Assembly: GCF_900108305.1 (NCBI RefSeq)
Contig: NZ_FNUX01000015.1
Location: 1 to 64,000, forward strand
Origin: Nitrosomonas ureae
Lineage (GTDB): Bacteria > Pseudomonadota > Gammaproteobacteria > Burkholderiales > Nitrosomonadaceae
Length of the DNA: 64,000 nucleotides
Direction of reading: 5' to 3'
This document shows positions 18,101 to 27,787 of the stretch, piece by piece. A program made the translations under genes and the position numbers. The notes beneath the pieces are model-generated. The model saw only the letters and a list, made by a program, of their open reading frames with translations, searched no databases and was not told the origin of the DNA. The number at the start of each line of letters is the position of its first letter. The stretch's first letter is position 1.

Positions 18101-19153
18101 GTGCCGCTGGGACCAGTGATGCTCGATATTTCCGGAACACAATTATCTGGGGATGAAATCAAGAGGCTTTTACATCCCCTCACAGGAGGTGTTATTCTTT
18201 TTACCCGAAATTATGCAAACCATCGTCAATTGACTGAATTGACGCAGCAGATCCATGCGTTACGAAGTCCGCATTTGCTGATTGCAGTTGATCATGAAGG
18301 CGGGCGTGTTCAACGTTTTCGGGAAAACTTCACAAAACTGCCTGCAATGCGTGAGTTGGGAAAAATTTGGGACAAGCAATCGAGCCGAGCCCGGCACTTG
18401 GCTAAACAGATTGGTTTCGTGTTGGCGGCTGAGTTAAATGTTTGTGGCATCGATTTCAGTTTTACACCGGTGTTGGATCTTGATTATGGGAAAAATTTTG
18501 TGATCGGTGATCGTGCCTTCCATCATGATGCCGGCGTTGTTTCGGACCTGGCGTATAATTTGATGCTCGGGCTTAAGAAAGGCGGTATGCCGGCAATAGT
18601 AAAGCATTTTCCGGGGCACGGTTATATTCAGGCTGATTCGCATTTGGAAAAATCAATTGACTCACGTCGATACACTGAGATTGAGGCGGGCGATTTGGTT
18701 CCATTTCAACACATGATTGATTCGGGGGTGGCTGGGGTAATGCCAGCACATATCATCTACCCGGAAATCGATTCCAAACCTGCCGGATTTTCGAGAATCT
18801 GGTTACAAAACATTTTACGTAAAGAATTACGATTCGATGGTTGTATTTTCAGTGATGATTTAAGTATGCGTGGCGCCGGAGACTATTTGGAATCCATGCT
18901 TTCACGTGCGCAAGCCGCACTTGATGCGGGTTGCGACATGATATTAATCTGCAATAATCCTGCAGGGGTGGACGAAATCTTACATGGATTGCATTGGGAA
19001 ATGTCAGCGACAAGCCTTTCCCGGCTGGCACGTTTGCATGCCAGAAATAATATCGGTTCGATAATGAAATTGCGTGAAAATGGAGATTATGTGCAGGCAG
19101 TGCGTGAAATCAGCATTATTGGATGTGAAAGTGGCGAGTTGCCGTTGCAGTAA
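18101..19153 (+). CDS. nagZ: Beta-N-acetylhexosaminidase (NagZ)
   Basis: Cytosolic glycoside hydrolase family 3 enzyme that removes GlcNAc from anhydro-muropeptides in cell wall recycling. Family motifs VDHEGGRVQRF and KHFPGHG (the catalytic dyad loop) and DLSMRGA are present. The start is GTG, 2 bp after acpS. 350 aa is a normal length. Gene order pdxJ-acpS-nagZ is typical of betaproteobacteria. Confidence 0.95.
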   Translation: MPLGPVMLDISGTQLSGDEIKRLLHPLTGGVILFTRNYANHRQLTELTQQIHALRSPHLLIAVDHEGGRVQRFRENFTKLPAMRELGKIWDKQSSRARHLAKQIGFVLAAELNVCGIDFSFTPVLDLDYGKNFVIGDRAFHHDAGVVSDLAYNLMLGLKKGGMPAIVKHFPGHGYIQADSHLEKSIDSRRYTEIEAGDLVPFQHMIDSGVAGVMPAHIIYPEIDSKPAGFSRIWLQNILRKELRFDGCIFSDDLSMRGAGDYLESMLSRAQAALDAGCDMILICNNPAGVDEILHGLHWEMSATSLSRLARLHARNNIGSIMKLRENGDYVQAVREISIIGCESGELPLQ

Positions 19154-19241
19154 ATTCGTATTTATTTTTCAAAGTAAACTATGTGCAACCTATTTTGTTT
19201 TAAAATTACCTCTTAACAAAAATTTCACATAAGGTCTAATT

Positions 19242-20702
19242 ATGTTAGAAACATTCGATGTGGCAATTATTGGTGCTGGCCCGGGCGGTTATGTTGCGGC
19301 AATTCGTTGTGCGCAGCTGGGATTAAATACGGTTTGTATTGATGAGTGGAAAAATTCAAAGGGTAAAGCCAGCCTTGGCGGGACCTGCCTGAACGTCGGC
19401 TGTATTCCTTCCAAGGCTTTACTGGAATCTTCTGAGAATTATTTCAAGATTCAGCACAAAATTTCCGCACATGGAATTTCTGCAGAAAATGTTTCGGTAA
19501 ATATCCCGGCCATGATCGCGCGCAAAGACAAAATTGTCACCACGTTTACCGCCGGCATTGCTTCATTATTCAAAAAGAATAAGGTTAAGTCGATGCATGG
19601 CAGAGGAACGTTGTTGAATCGGGAGGGATCTGCTCATGCCTGGAAAATAAAAGTTGACAATGGCGATACTACTGAAACAATCGAGGCAAAGCATGTGATT
19701 GTAGCAACTGGTTCGATACCGCGGCAATTATCCTTTGCACCAATCGATAATGAGATGATTCTGGATAATGCCGGTGCTTTAGCCTTGACGGAAGTACCTA
19801 AGCGGCTGGGAGTCATTGGCGCAGGGGTGATCGGACTTGAAATGGGAAGCGTATGGCGCAGATTGGGTGCCGAAGTCACTATTCTTGAAGCAATGCCCGG
19901 ATTTCTGATGGCGGCAGATGAACAAATCGCTAAAGAAGCAAAAAGTATTTTCGCCAAAGAACTTGGTTTGCAAATCAACACCGGTGTCAATATCAAATCG
20001 GTTAAGGTATCCGGTAATTTCGTAGTGGTGAGTTATGGTGATTCCAACAATCAGGAACAGGTCATGGAAGTTGACAAACTGATTGTAGCCATTGGCCGCA
20101 TTCCCAATACTATTGGATTGGGTGTGGAAGAGAATGGTTTGTCAGTAGATGAGCGTGGATCTATTATCGTTGATCAGAATTGCCGGACGAATCTGACCAA
20201 TGTATATGCAGTAGGCGATGTAGTTCGCGGGCCTATGCTGGCGCATAAGGCATTCGAAGAAGGCGTGGCTGTTGCGGAAATGATTAAACATCTTGAAACA
20301 AAGCAGACTAGTGTAGATGAGGCAGTAGATTTCAATACGATACCCTGGGTTATTTATACGGCGCCAGAAATTGCGTGGGTAGGAAAAAACGAACAGGAAT
20401 TAAGAGCAGCTGGCATTGCTTATAAGGCTGGCCAGTTTCCATTCATTGCGAATGGACGGGCACGTGCCATAAATGAGACCAGTGGATTTATAAAAATTCT
20501 GGCTGACGAGAAAACTGATCGTGTGCTGGGTGTGCATATGATTGGTCCGCATGTTTCGGAACTTATTTCAGAAGCGGTCATGGCGATGAAATTTTCAGCC
20601 AGCAGTCAGGATATCGCCTGCATTGTTCATGCTCATCCATCTTTATCAGAAGTTTTTCACGAAGCCGCACTTGGCGTGGATAAGCGTACTTTGCATATTT
20701 AA
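19242..20702 (+). CDS. lpdA: Dihydrolipoamide dehydrogenase (E3)
   Basis: A 486-residue FAD disulfide oxidoreductase shared by the 2-oxo acid dehydrogenase complexes. FAD motif GAGPGGYVAA, redox-active disulfide Cys49-Cys54 in GGTCLNVGCIPSK, NAD-binding GAGVIGLEMGS, and the C-terminal active-site His-Glu in HAHPSLSEVFHEA. A good ribosome binding site (ATAAGG) precedes it. It stands alone: no E1 or E2 gene is near, so it may serve both the pyruvate and 2-oxoglutarate complexes. Confidence 0.95.
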   Translation: MLETFDVAIIGAGPGGYVAAIRCAQLGLNTVCIDEWKNSKGKASLGGTCLNVGCIPSKALLESSENYFKIQHKISAHGISAENVSVNIPAMIARKDKIVTTFTAGIASLFKKNKVKSMHGRGTLLNREGSAHAWKIKVDNGDTTETIEAKHVIVATGSIPRQLSFAPIDNEMILDNAGALALTEVPKRLGVIGAGVIGLEMGSVWRRLGAEVTILEAMPGFLMAADEQIAKEAKSIFAKELGLQINTGVNIKSVKVSGNFVVVSYGDSNNQEQVMEVDKLIVAIGRIPNTIGLGVEENGLSVDERGSIIVDQNCRTNLTNVYAVGDVVRGPMLAHKAFEEGVAVAEMIKHLETKQTSVDEAVDFNTIPWVIYTAPEIAWVGKNEQELRAAGIAYKAGQFPFIANGRARAINETSGFIKILADEKTDRVLGVHMIGPHVSELISEAVMAMKFSASSQDIACIVHAHPSLSEVFHEAALGVDKRTLHI

Positions 20703-20749
20703 TGATTTATAGTCCGGTACTACTTATCCAAGCACATCAAGTTTCTATT

Positions 20750-21199
20750 TTAGAAGCAATTATTTTTATCAGGATTAACACTGCATGACCATTGAAGATG
20801 ATGAATGCCACCCGCTTTATTGACTAAATAATCAGCTCTCAGTTGTTTGTTTTGCTCTATAGTTAAAGAAGCTTTCTCTGGTATAAATCTTTCTTCGCTC
20901 CAGAATCTGATTCTGCAAAATTCATCATTGGAATTACAGAGTCTATTAATGGCGGCACTATAGATCGTTTTGTCGGTATACTTACTATGATCGATCAGTA
21001 CCAAATGCACAAATTTCCCTGAAGTCCCTAATTCCACAGTACGTACAACCCGCCACCCGATACCGCTTTCCAGCTGTGAAGCGGACTCAGCTGCTGGTTT
21101 ATCTTCTTCATGTTCATGCTCTTCGTCTCCATGAGAAAAGACACTAAGCGGCAGGACCAGTAGTGTCAATAAAAAGAAGTCTAATACTAATTTGCGCAT
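20750..21199 (-). CDS. Secreted protein with a His/Glu-rich N-terminus, unknown function
   Basis: A 149-residue protein; I take ATG 21199 since GAGGAG lies 5 nt upstream and a signal peptide (MRKLVLDFFLLTLLVLPLSV) starts there. Right after the likely cleavage site comes an acidic, His-rich stretch (HGDEEHEHEEDK) that could bind metal ions. The rest has four cysteines (CNSNDEFC, and CSVNPDKNNC at the C-terminus) and no family I recognise. A 12-bp palindrome lies 120 bp upstream. It is convergent with lpdA. Confidence 0.65.
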   Translation of the reverse strand: MRKLVLDFFLLTLLVLPLSVFSHGDEEHEHEEDKPAAESASQLESGIGWRVVRTVELGTSGKFVHLVLIDHSKYTDKTIYSAAINRLCNSNDEFCRIRFWSEERFIPEKASLTIEQNKQLRADYLVNKAGGIHHLQWSCSVNPDKNNCF

Positions 21200-21318
21200 A
21201 AATTCTCCTCGGCAAAATGCCAATTCATTATTTTATAAATATATAGCTCTTCGGTTGCTTCTAACTTATTGCTTCCAGATTAATTCCTCTACTTAAACTG
21301 GATGCTGCTTGCAGCGGG

Positions 21319-21330
21319 CGAGTATACTCG
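21319..21330. promoter_or_regulatory. 12-bp palindrome, possible operator
   Basis: CGAGTATACTCG is perfectly palindromic, 120 bp upstream of the His-rich secreted protein gene; GCTGC-TT-GCAGC (21304-21315) lies beside it. The rest of the ~450-bp gap between that gene and tRNA-Val (21200-21651) holds no gene that I can support. Confidence 0.3.
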
Positions 21331-21651
21331 AAAATTTGATTATGAACATTATCGAAAATTTAATTTTACTAATAAACATTCGGTATTTAACCGGATCCGA
21401 GAGATGGAATTTTAATAGTTTCATTTCAAAATTATTGATATTTAGTCTTGCTAGATAAGAAATGTTCTTCATTGACGTGTAGTGTTTCTGTGCGTTGTAG
21501 GGTTATATTACCCAGAACTCATGATCTTTTTGTATTTTTGGAGAATCTGGCTTTGAATTAAAAATTTTTAAATTTTTACACTGAATCAATTCATCCAATT
21601 TAATTAATTATTTGTAGCAGCTAGTTGTTTCGGTTAAAATCCGTTTTTTTC

Positions 21652-21728
21652 AGGCGCGTAGCTCAGTTGGTTAGAGCACCACCTTGACATGGTGGGGGTC
21701 GTTGGTTCGAATCCAATCGCGCCTACCA
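21652..21728 (+). tRNA. tRNA-Val (anticodon GAC)
   Basis: A 77-nt tRNA with acceptor stem AGGCGCG/CGCGCCT, D-loop AGCTCAGTTGGTTAGAGC, anticodon stem CCACC/GGTGG around TTGACAT (anticodon GAC), T-loop GGTTCGAATCC and encoded CCA. It reads GUC and GUU codons. No integrase is next to it. Confidence 0.96.
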
Positions 21729-21986
21729 ATTATCAGATAATAATCTTCTGTTATTTTCGATTGCATGGGTTAGGGATTAATGACATCTATCCGGTTTGCG
21801 TCACTCCAAGAAAAATGGGCGGAATGATACGGGTTTTATAATTCCTGGCTAATGTGAAAATGAGTATGTCTGCAACTTACATATCTGCCAGAACTCAATG
21901 ACATTAATTCGCAAGATTGTAGCCAGAGATCGGAGTTAAACAGAAGCAGAATCAGTATGTGCTATTGAATTTATCGGGAGAAAATT

Positions 21987-22487
21987 ATGCAAAATTTTAT
22001 AGTTGTTAGTACCAAGAGTTTATTAAATGCATTGTTGATCGGTATTCTAATGCTGCAAACAACTTCTCATGTGATGGCAGAAAAAATTGGTAGCGTTTCT
22101 ACTAAGTTTAAAGTGTTAGGCGCAAACGATAAAATCGTAATTGAGGCATTTGATGATCCGGATATTGCTGGAGCCACCTGTTATCTAAGTCGAGCCAAAA
22201 CAGGGGGGGTCAGTGGTATGGTCGGAATTGCTGAAGATACTTCAGATGCTTCAATTGCATGTCGGCAGATTGGTCCGATTTCTTTGCCCGAGAAAGTAAA
22301 AAATGGTGATGAGGATGGCACTGAAGTTTTTAAAAAGAGTACATCGCTATTATTTAAATCGTTACAGGTAGTACGATTTTATGACGCCAAAAGAAATGTT
22401 CTTGTTTATTTGACTTATAGCGATAGAATTATTGAAGGATCGCCAAAAAATAGTATTTCAATAATTCCGATTACACCGTGGCATTAA
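21987..22487 (+). CDS. creA: CreA family protein
   Basis: A 166-residue exported protein: signal peptide with cleavage near HVMAEK, then the CreA core ([50 protein letters not shown]). CreA is widespread in proteobacteria with no established function; the E. coli gene lies beside creBCD, but no creBCD is seen here. GGGAG lies upstream of the ATG. Confidence 0.88.
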   Translation: MQNFIVVSTKSLLNALLIGILMLQTTSHVMAEKIGSVSTKFKVLGANDKIVIEAFDDPDIAGATCYLSRAKTGGVSGMVGIAEDTSDASIACRQIGPISLPEKVKNGDEDGTEVFKKSTSLLFKSLQVVRFYDAKRNVLVYLTYSDRIIEGSPKNSISIIPITPWH

Positions 22488-22595
22488 GTAACCAGAGTGA
22501 AATAAATCAATTGCATTGATGGTATTTAAGAAAACCTAATATTATAATTACCAATCATTTCTTTCTAATTGTTCACCTTGGCAACATTATCTTCC

Positions 22596-23849
22596 ATGCA
22601 ATTATTTGCTTTTGGAATCAATCATAACACCGCGCCACTGGATGTGCGCGAGCAGGTTACTTTTCCTGAAAATACGATGGAACATGCGTTGCGCGATCTG
22701 GTTGGACGTAATCCAATAAAGGAAGCTGCCATCGTTTCCACCTGTAATCGCACTGAAGTATATTGTTGCACCGAAAGACCGGAAGATGCTGTCGTATGGC
22801 TGGCTGATTTTCATCATTTGCCGACTCGTGAACTGGATCCCTACATATACAAATTGCCACGCGAGCAGGCCGTAAAACATGCATTCCGGGTGGCCAGTGG
22901 TTTGGATTCGATGGTATTGGGCGAGCCGCAAATACTGGGACAGTTAAAAAGTGCGGTTAAATCTGCGGAGCATGCCGGAACACTGGGATTATTACTGCAT
23001 AAGTTGTTTCAGCGCACGTTCTACGTTGCTAAGGAAGTCCGAACCTCAACTGAAATAGGTACTAGTTCTGTATCAATGGCTGCAGCCGCTGCGCGCTTGG
23101 CTGAACGGATTTTTGGCGATATTGCCGAGCAGCGGGTTTTGTTTATCGGCGCGGGTGAAATGATCGAGTTATGCGCTAATCATTTTGCGGCACGTAATCC
23201 CAAAAAGATCACGGTTGCCAATCGGACTACTGAACGCGCTGAAGCACTAGCCAATCGCTTTAATGCACAGGCTATTACTTTAAGCGAGTTGCCCGAGCAA
23301 TTGGCACTGCACGATATTGTAGTAACTTGTACAGCAAGCCCCTTGCCCATACTGGGTAAAGGCATGGTAGAGCGCGCAATTAAAATACGCAAACATCGAC
23401 CGATATTTATCGTTGATCTCGCTGTGCCGCGGGATGTTGAGTCTGAAGTTGCGGAACTCGATGACGTTTTTCTCTACTATGTCGATGATCTATCCGAGAT
23501 CGTTAAGGAAGGGCTGGATTCACGTCTTAATGCGGTCACACAGGCTGAAACTATCATTGATTCGAATGTGGTTGATTTTATGCGCTGGTTTGCCACGCGT
23601 GAAATGGTTCCCACAATTCGCGCGTTACGTGACCAAGGCGAACGTTATCGTCGGCATGAGTTGGCTAGAGCTACTAAATTGCTTGAGAAAGGTGAAGATC
23701 CAAAGAAAGTCATAGAGGCTTTAAGTACCGGTTTAACAAATAAATTCTTGCACATGCCTTCCAATGTTTTAAATCAGACAGCAGCGGATGAGCGTGAGGA
23801 ATTAGTCGAATTGATTAATCGGCTATACCAACTGCACCGTCCCCAATGA
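22596..23849 (+). CDS. hemA: Glutamyl-tRNA reductase
   Basis: NADPH enzyme that reduces Glu-tRNA to glutamate-1-semialdehyde, the first committed step of tetrapyrrole synthesis. I use ATG 22596 (417 aa): [20 protein letters not shown] is the family N-terminus and puts the nucleophile Cys50 (STCNRTEVY) at its usual number; a TTG at 22569 would add nine residues. NADP-binding GAGEMIELC follows. The stop overlaps prfA (ATGA). hemA-prfA-prmC is a classic operon. Confidence 0.96.
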   Translation: MQLFAFGINHNTAPLDVREQVTFPENTMEHALRDLVGRNPIKEAAIVSTCNRTEVYCCTERPEDAVVWLADFHHLPTRELDPYIYKLPREQAVKHAFRVASGLDSMVLGEPQILGQLKSAVKSAEHAGTLGLLLHKLFQRTFYVAKEVRTSTEIGTSSVSMAAAAARLAERIFGDIAEQRVLFIGAGEMIELCANHFAARNPKKITVANRTTERAEALANRFNAQAITLSELPEQLALHDIVVTCTASPLPILGKGMVERAIKIRKHRPIFIVDLAVPRDVESEVAELDDVFLYYVDDLSEIVKEGLDSRLNAVTQAETIIDSNVVDFMRWFATREMVPTIRALRDQGERYRRHELARATKLLEKGEDPKKVIEALSTGLTNKFLHMPSNVLNQTAADEREELVELINRLYQLHRPQ

Positions 23850-24925
23850 ACAAAAATATCATGGACCGGCTCACTCGCCTGAGTGTGCGTTTGGACGAAT
23901 TAAATCATTTGCTGAGCAGCGAATCCGCAACCGCAGACTTGGATCACTATCGTAAGCTTACGCGCGAGCATGCTGAAATTGTTCCGATTGTTGAGCTTTA
24001 TCGGTCTTATCAGCAATTCGAGCGTGATGTGCAAACAGCGCGGGAGATGCATGCGGATTTGGATATGCGTACATTTGCCGAGACTGAGATTCAAACCGGG
24101 AAAGAAAAACTGATTCAAATTGAATCGGAAATACAAAAGCAATTACTTCCGAAAGATCCCAATGATGAGCGCAATATTTTTCTGGAAATCCGCGCAGGAA
24201 CAGGAGGGGATGAGTCCGCTTTGTTTGCTGGAAACTTGTTTCGCATGTATTCGCGCTATGCAGAAAGACAACGTTGGCAAGTGGAAATTATCTCGCAAAG
24301 CCTGTCGGAAATTGGCGGATATAAAGAGATTATCGCTAAAATTATTGGCTGTGGCGCTTATTCGAAACTTAAGTTTGAATCAGGTGGTCACCGTGTTCAA
24401 CGTGTACCCGTAACTGAAACTCAGGGTCGTGTGCATACTTCTACATGTACCGTGGCTATTATGCCTGAGGCCGATGAAGTGAGTGAAGTGATTTTGAATC
24501 CCGCTGAATTGCGTATCGATACCTTTCGTGCTTCCGGTGCCGGCGGTCAGCATATCAATAAAACCGATTCCGCCGTGCGCGTGACTCATCTACCCACCGG
24601 GATCGTTGTGGAGTGCCAGGATGGACGTTCGCAGCATAAAAACAAAGCACAGGCATTGAGCGTGTTGGCGGCGCGCATACACGACAAACAAATGCGCGCA
24701 CAGCACGCGGAACAGGCAGCTGCACGGAAATCACTGGTGGGTACCGGTGAACGCTCGGAACGGATTCGTACTTACAATTTTCCCCAAGGACGGGTGACCG
24801 ATCATCGTATCAATCTTACTCTCTATAAGATGGATCAGATTATGGATGGAGACATCGATGAGCTTTGCTCGGCACTCATGGCCGAGCATCAGGCTGAGTT
24901 GTTAGCTGCATCAGTGCAAGAATAA
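23846..24925 (+). CDS. prfA: Peptide chain release factor 1
   Basis: A 359-residue RF1 that reads UAA/UAG and triggers peptide release. The catalytic GGQ is at 233-235 ([15 protein letters not shown]), the same number as in E. coli, and its Gln is methylated by PrmC, the next gene. The stop-codon recognition region (~185-190) is present. It overlaps hemA by 4 bp. Confidence 0.97.
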   Translation: MNKNIMDRLTRLSVRLDELNHLLSSESATADLDHYRKLTREHAEIVPIVELYRSYQQFERDVQTAREMHADLDMRTFAETEIQTGKEKLIQIESEIQKQLLPKDPNDERNIFLEIRAGTGGDESALFAGNLFRMYSRYAERQRWQVEIISQSLSEIGGYKEIIAKIIGCGAYSKLKFESGGHRVQRVPVTETQGRVHTSTCTVAIMPEADEVSEVILNPAELRIDTFRASGAGGQHINKTDSAVRVTHLPTGIVVECQDGRSQHKNKAQALSVLAARIHDKQMRAQHAEQAAARKSLVGTGERSERIRTYNFPQGRVTDHRINLTLYKMDQIMDGDIDELCSALMAEHQAELLAASVQE

Positions 24926-24957
24926 TCATTGCCTGCTGATCGCTCTAAATCATTGCC

Positions 24958-25794
24958 ATGTCACATGTGACGATTTCACAAGCATTAGCTGCGGCATACT
25001 CGGAAATTAATGGTATTGATGCAATTCTATTGCTACGGCATGTGTTATCCGTGAATCATGCATTTTTGCTGACTCACCCTGATCAAGCGCTGACTGTACA
25101 GCAATTCGAGAAATTCTCCAGCCTGGTTCAGCAGCGCATTGAAGGCTTGCCGGTGGCGTATTTAATTGGGGAGCGTGCATTCTTCGACTTGACTTTTAAA
25201 GTCACGGACGCCGTGTTAATTCCTCGTCCTGAAACTGAATTACTGGTTGAGTGGGCGCTCGAGCTGATACCGTCTCAGAAATCTTGTAAAGTGCTGGACT
25301 TGGGTACAGGCAGCGGCGTGATCGGAATTACCATTGCCAAGCATCGTCCTCAAGCTCAGGTCATTGCGGTTGATTTGTCCCCCGCTGCTATCGATGTCTG
25401 TCAAAGCAATGTAGAGATTCTGGAAGTGGCTAATCTAAATACCATCAGGGGAAATTGGTTTGATGAACTTTCAGGGGAGAAATATGATCTGATTGTATCA
25501 AACCCGCCTTATGTGGCTGAGGGTGATCCTCACTTGCAGCAAGGCGATCTGCGATTTGAACCGGAAATGGCTTTGTCCGCAGGGGAACATGGTATGGCCT
25601 GCATTACTCATATTATTAATGCAGCACCTGGCTATCTGAGAGAGGAGGGATGGCTGTTACTGGAACATGGTTATGATCAGGCTGAGGCTTGCAGACAATT
25701 GTTACGCGATATGGATTTCAGTAATATTTGTTCTTATCCGGATTTGGCTGGCATAATGCGGGTAAGTGGCGGTCAGCTGAGTTCGTCAATCTAA
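24958..25794 (+). CDS. prmC: Release factor glutamine methyltransferase
   Basis: A 278-residue SAM-dependent methyltransferase that modifies the GGQ glutamine of RF1 and RF2. SAM motif VLDLGTGSGVIGI, and the catalytic NPPY at residues 182-185. The N-terminal helical substrate domain is present. It follows prfA by 32 bp. Confidence 0.95.
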   Translation: MSHVTISQALAAAYSEINGIDAILLLRHVLSVNHAFLLTHPDQALTVQQFEKFSSLVQQRIEGLPVAYLIGERAFFDLTFKVTDAVLIPRPETELLVEWALELIPSQKSCKVLDLGTGSGVIGITIAKHRPQAQVIAVDLSPAAIDVCQSNVEILEVANLNTIRGNWFDELSGEKYDLIVSNPPYVAEGDPHLQQGDLRFEPEMALSAGEHGMACITHIINAAPGYLREEGWLLLEHGYDQAEACRQLLRDMDFSNICSYPDLAGIMRVSGGQLSSSI

Positions 25795-25816
25795 ACCATA
25801 AAATTACATTATGGTT
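25794..25816 (+). terminator. Hairpin after prmC, terminator-like
   Basis: AACCATAA (25794-25801) pairs with TTATGGTT (25809-25816) around a 7-nt loop, starting at the prmC stop. The stem is A+T-rich with no real T-run, so it is a weak terminator at best. It separates hemA-prfA-prmC from grxD. Confidence 0.35.
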
Positions 25817-25897
25817 CTAATGTACTAATTAATTAGTTGTTTTCTTGTTTTTTCTGCATAAAACTTTTGGGAATAATCTTTTGGAGAAATTAATACT

Positions 25898-26206
25898 ATG
25901 AACGTTGAAGATTTAATCGAACAGCAAATTACTACGCATCCGGTGGTGCTTTATATGAAAGGTACCTTAGATCAACCGCAATGCGGTTTCTCAGCCAACG
26001 CTGTGAATATTCTTAAAGCTTGTGGTGTTGATGACGTTTTCTCGGTTGACGTTCTGGCAGATCCGGAAGTCAGGCAAGGTATCAAGGATTTTTCCAATTG
26101 GCCCACCATTCCTCAACTATACGTGAATGGTGAGTTTATCGGCGGTTCGGATATCGTGACAGAGATGTACCAGTCCGGAGAGTTGCAAAAACTGTTCGAA
26201 AACTGA
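25898..26206 (+). CDS. grxD: Monothiol glutaredoxin, Grx4 type
   Basis: A 102-residue monothiol glutaredoxin with the CGFS active site (Cys29-Ser32) and the glutathione-binding [19 protein letters not shown]. Such proteins carry and deliver Fe-S clusters with BolA partners. A good ribosome binding site (TTGGAGAA) precedes the ATG. Single gene. Confidence 0.95.
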   Translation: MNVEDLIEQQITTHPVVLYMKGTLDQPQCGFSANAVNILKACGVDDVFSVDVLADPEVRQGIKDFSNWPTIPQLYVNGEFIGGSDIVTEMYQSGELQKLFEN

Positions 26207-26226
26207 TTCCAGTTAAAATAGTGAGC

Positions 26227-26267
26227 CACGATTCAGGGTGTTTGCATCCATAAACGACTGAATCGTG
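26227..26267. terminator. Inverted repeat between convergent grxD and yqaA-like gene
   Basis: CACGATTCAG (26227-26236) and CTGAATCGTG (26258-26267) are perfect arms around 21 nt that contain a second small stem (GTTT/AAAC). It lies between two convergent genes, so it may end transcription from both sides, though there is no T-run. Confidence 0.4.
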
Positions 26268-26281
26268 CAGCAGGCTTCGAG

Positions 26282-26701
26282 CTAATTGATTGCCGTTGCA
26301 ATAACCCAATAACGGGCAAACTTACCCACTGCAATAAATAATAGCGCCCATAACCAATTGGCTCGTAACCATCCGGCAGCCACGCATAACACATCACCGA
26401 TCAGAGGCGCCCAGGATAAAAGCAGAATAGGGGTGCCGTGCTGACGCACCCATTCCAGACTTCGCGTACTGCCTCCCAATTTTTTATGTAATGTTTTCTC
26501 ATCCGGTAGTAACCGGCCAATAAGATACGAACTCATCCCGCCCAATGTATTTCCGATGGTTGCCAGAATAAGCGCTTGCCAGTGGAGATCAGGATATGCC
26601 AACAAGACACCCACAAGAACAACTTCCGACCCGCCTGGAAGAAGGGTGGCAGCCAGAAAACTGCTGGTGAATAACGCCAGCAGACTCGATTGTTCATCCA
26701 T
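26282..26701 (-). CDS. yqaA: YqaA-like small membrane protein (DedA/SNARE-associated family)
   Basis: A 139-residue inner membrane protein with about four hydrophobic segments. GNTLGGMSSYLIGR and the following loop fit the YqaA subgroup of the DedA/VTT superfamily. DedA proteins are linked to undecaprenyl-phosphate or phospholipid flipping, but YqaA itself is uncharacterised. It is convergent with grxD. Confidence 0.82.
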   Translation of the reverse strand: MDEQSSLLALFTSSFLAATLLPGGSEVVLVGVLLAYPDLHWQALILATIGNTLGGMSSYLIGRLLPDEKTLHKKLGGSTRSLEWVRQHGTPILLLSWAPLIGDVLCVAAGWLRANWLWALLFIAVGKFARYWVIATAIN

Positions 26702-26957
26702 AACGCGACCCGGAATTAAAAAGTTTTATAGTTTAACTTGATATTTTGTATAACGATAAAGATACAGCAGGAAGTAACATGGTAAGGTACTCGTTTGTCG
26801 GGATTGCTTTGAATCGATGTATGAAATCGGCAATGTGATTAGATTAAACACAGGCAGTTACAAGCTTGTTTTGTAGTTACCCGGGAAACATCGGACTCTG
26901 CATTTCAGGATATTAAATTGCTTCCAGTGGATGTTGGAAGCAATTAATGAATTGATA

Positions 26958-27596
26958 TCAAAGAGTAAAGACGATCATGTCTGCAGTGATTGAGTTCAGG
27001 TTTACGCCAACCAGCTCAATGTAGGCTGCACCGCCGAGGAATTCAGCAGTAAACCCACTATCGCCGTTATCCACAAAATTGGTGATATGCGGAAGTAATT
27101 CTGAAACTTGAGTGATTCCAAGTACTTCAGAATCAAAAAACAAGCGATCTTCACCGATTGTGAAATCAGCAATCTCAAAGTTTCCGACGCCATAAAAACC
27201 AAACGTATCGTTACCCGCTCCGCCATTCAGTCTGTCAAAATCCCCAGCTCCAGGGGCAACGAGACTAACAGGCACGCTGCCGCCTGCCAGCAAGATGTCG
27301 TTACCATTGCCGCCAAATAATCTTTCGGTACCTTCCTGCCCATCTATAATATCGTCGCCGTCGCCGCCGTTCAAAATCCCATTGCCGGCTCCGCCGGTGA
27401 TGGTATCGTTTCCTGCGCTACCTTCGATTTCATCGTGACCGGGTCCACCTTCCAGAATATTATCCAGTTCATCACCGATAATGAGTAAATCGTTGTCGTC
27501 AAATCCGGCGGATCCAATACCGTCGAATCCAATGCCATCGATAAATTTAACTGCTCCTGATCCTAAATTTGGGCGAGTTTGTGTAATGACTGCCAT
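26958..27596 (-). CDS. Small RTX calcium-binding repeat protein
   Basis: A 212-residue protein. Five or so nonapeptide repeats of the type GGxGxDxLx fill residues ~50-100 (GGPGHDEIE, GSAGNDTIT, GGAGNGILN, GGDGDDIID, GGNGNDILL), then another at ~125 (LNGGAGNDTF). The C-terminus has an RTX-associated domain ending VDLV-like LVGVNLNSITADMIVFTL. There is no Sec signal peptide, as expected for type I secretion. Such proteins fold upon calcium binding outside the cell. AGGAGA lies upstream of the start, and a Fur-like site lies further upstream. Confidence 0.85.
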   Translation of the reverse strand: MAVITQTRPNLGSGAVKFIDGIGFDGIGSAGFDDNDLLIIGDELDNILEGGPGHDEIEGSAGNDTITGGAGNGILNGGDGDDIIDGQEGTERLFGGNGNDILLAGGSVPVSLVAPGAGDFDRLNGGAGNDTFGFYGVGNFEIADFTIGEDRLFFDSEVLGITQVSELLPHITNFVDNGDSGFTAEFLGGAAYIELVGVNLNSITADMIVFTL

Positions 27597-27662
27597 AATA
27601 TAATCTCCTGATTATGTATTGAATTGACGTAATTTTTTTGATGCCTCATTATTAAACTCTAA

Positions 27663-27677
27663 TGAGAATGATTCCTA
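27663..27677. promoter_or_regulatory. Fur-box-like site upstream of the small RTX gene
   Basis: TGAGAATGATTCCTA matches 11 of the 14 fixed positions of the 7-1-7 Fur motif TGATAATnATTATCA. More TAATGA/AATGATT elements follow to 27695. It lies 67 bp upstream of the leftward RTX gene and 110 bp upstream of the rightward LicD-fusion gene, so it could control either. Confidence 0.45.
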
Positions 27678-27787
27678 TTATAATGAATAATGATTAAAAT
27701 GCAATCAATTGGTGTTGATAGTTACACGAATAGGCATGATAAAGTGATGATAGAAAATATAGCAACCAGCATAGCGGGCGATTCATC

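Noticed and set aside
21652..21728. Possible integration of an element at tRNA-Val
   Set aside because: No integrase, no repeated tRNA 3' end and ordinary genes on both sides.
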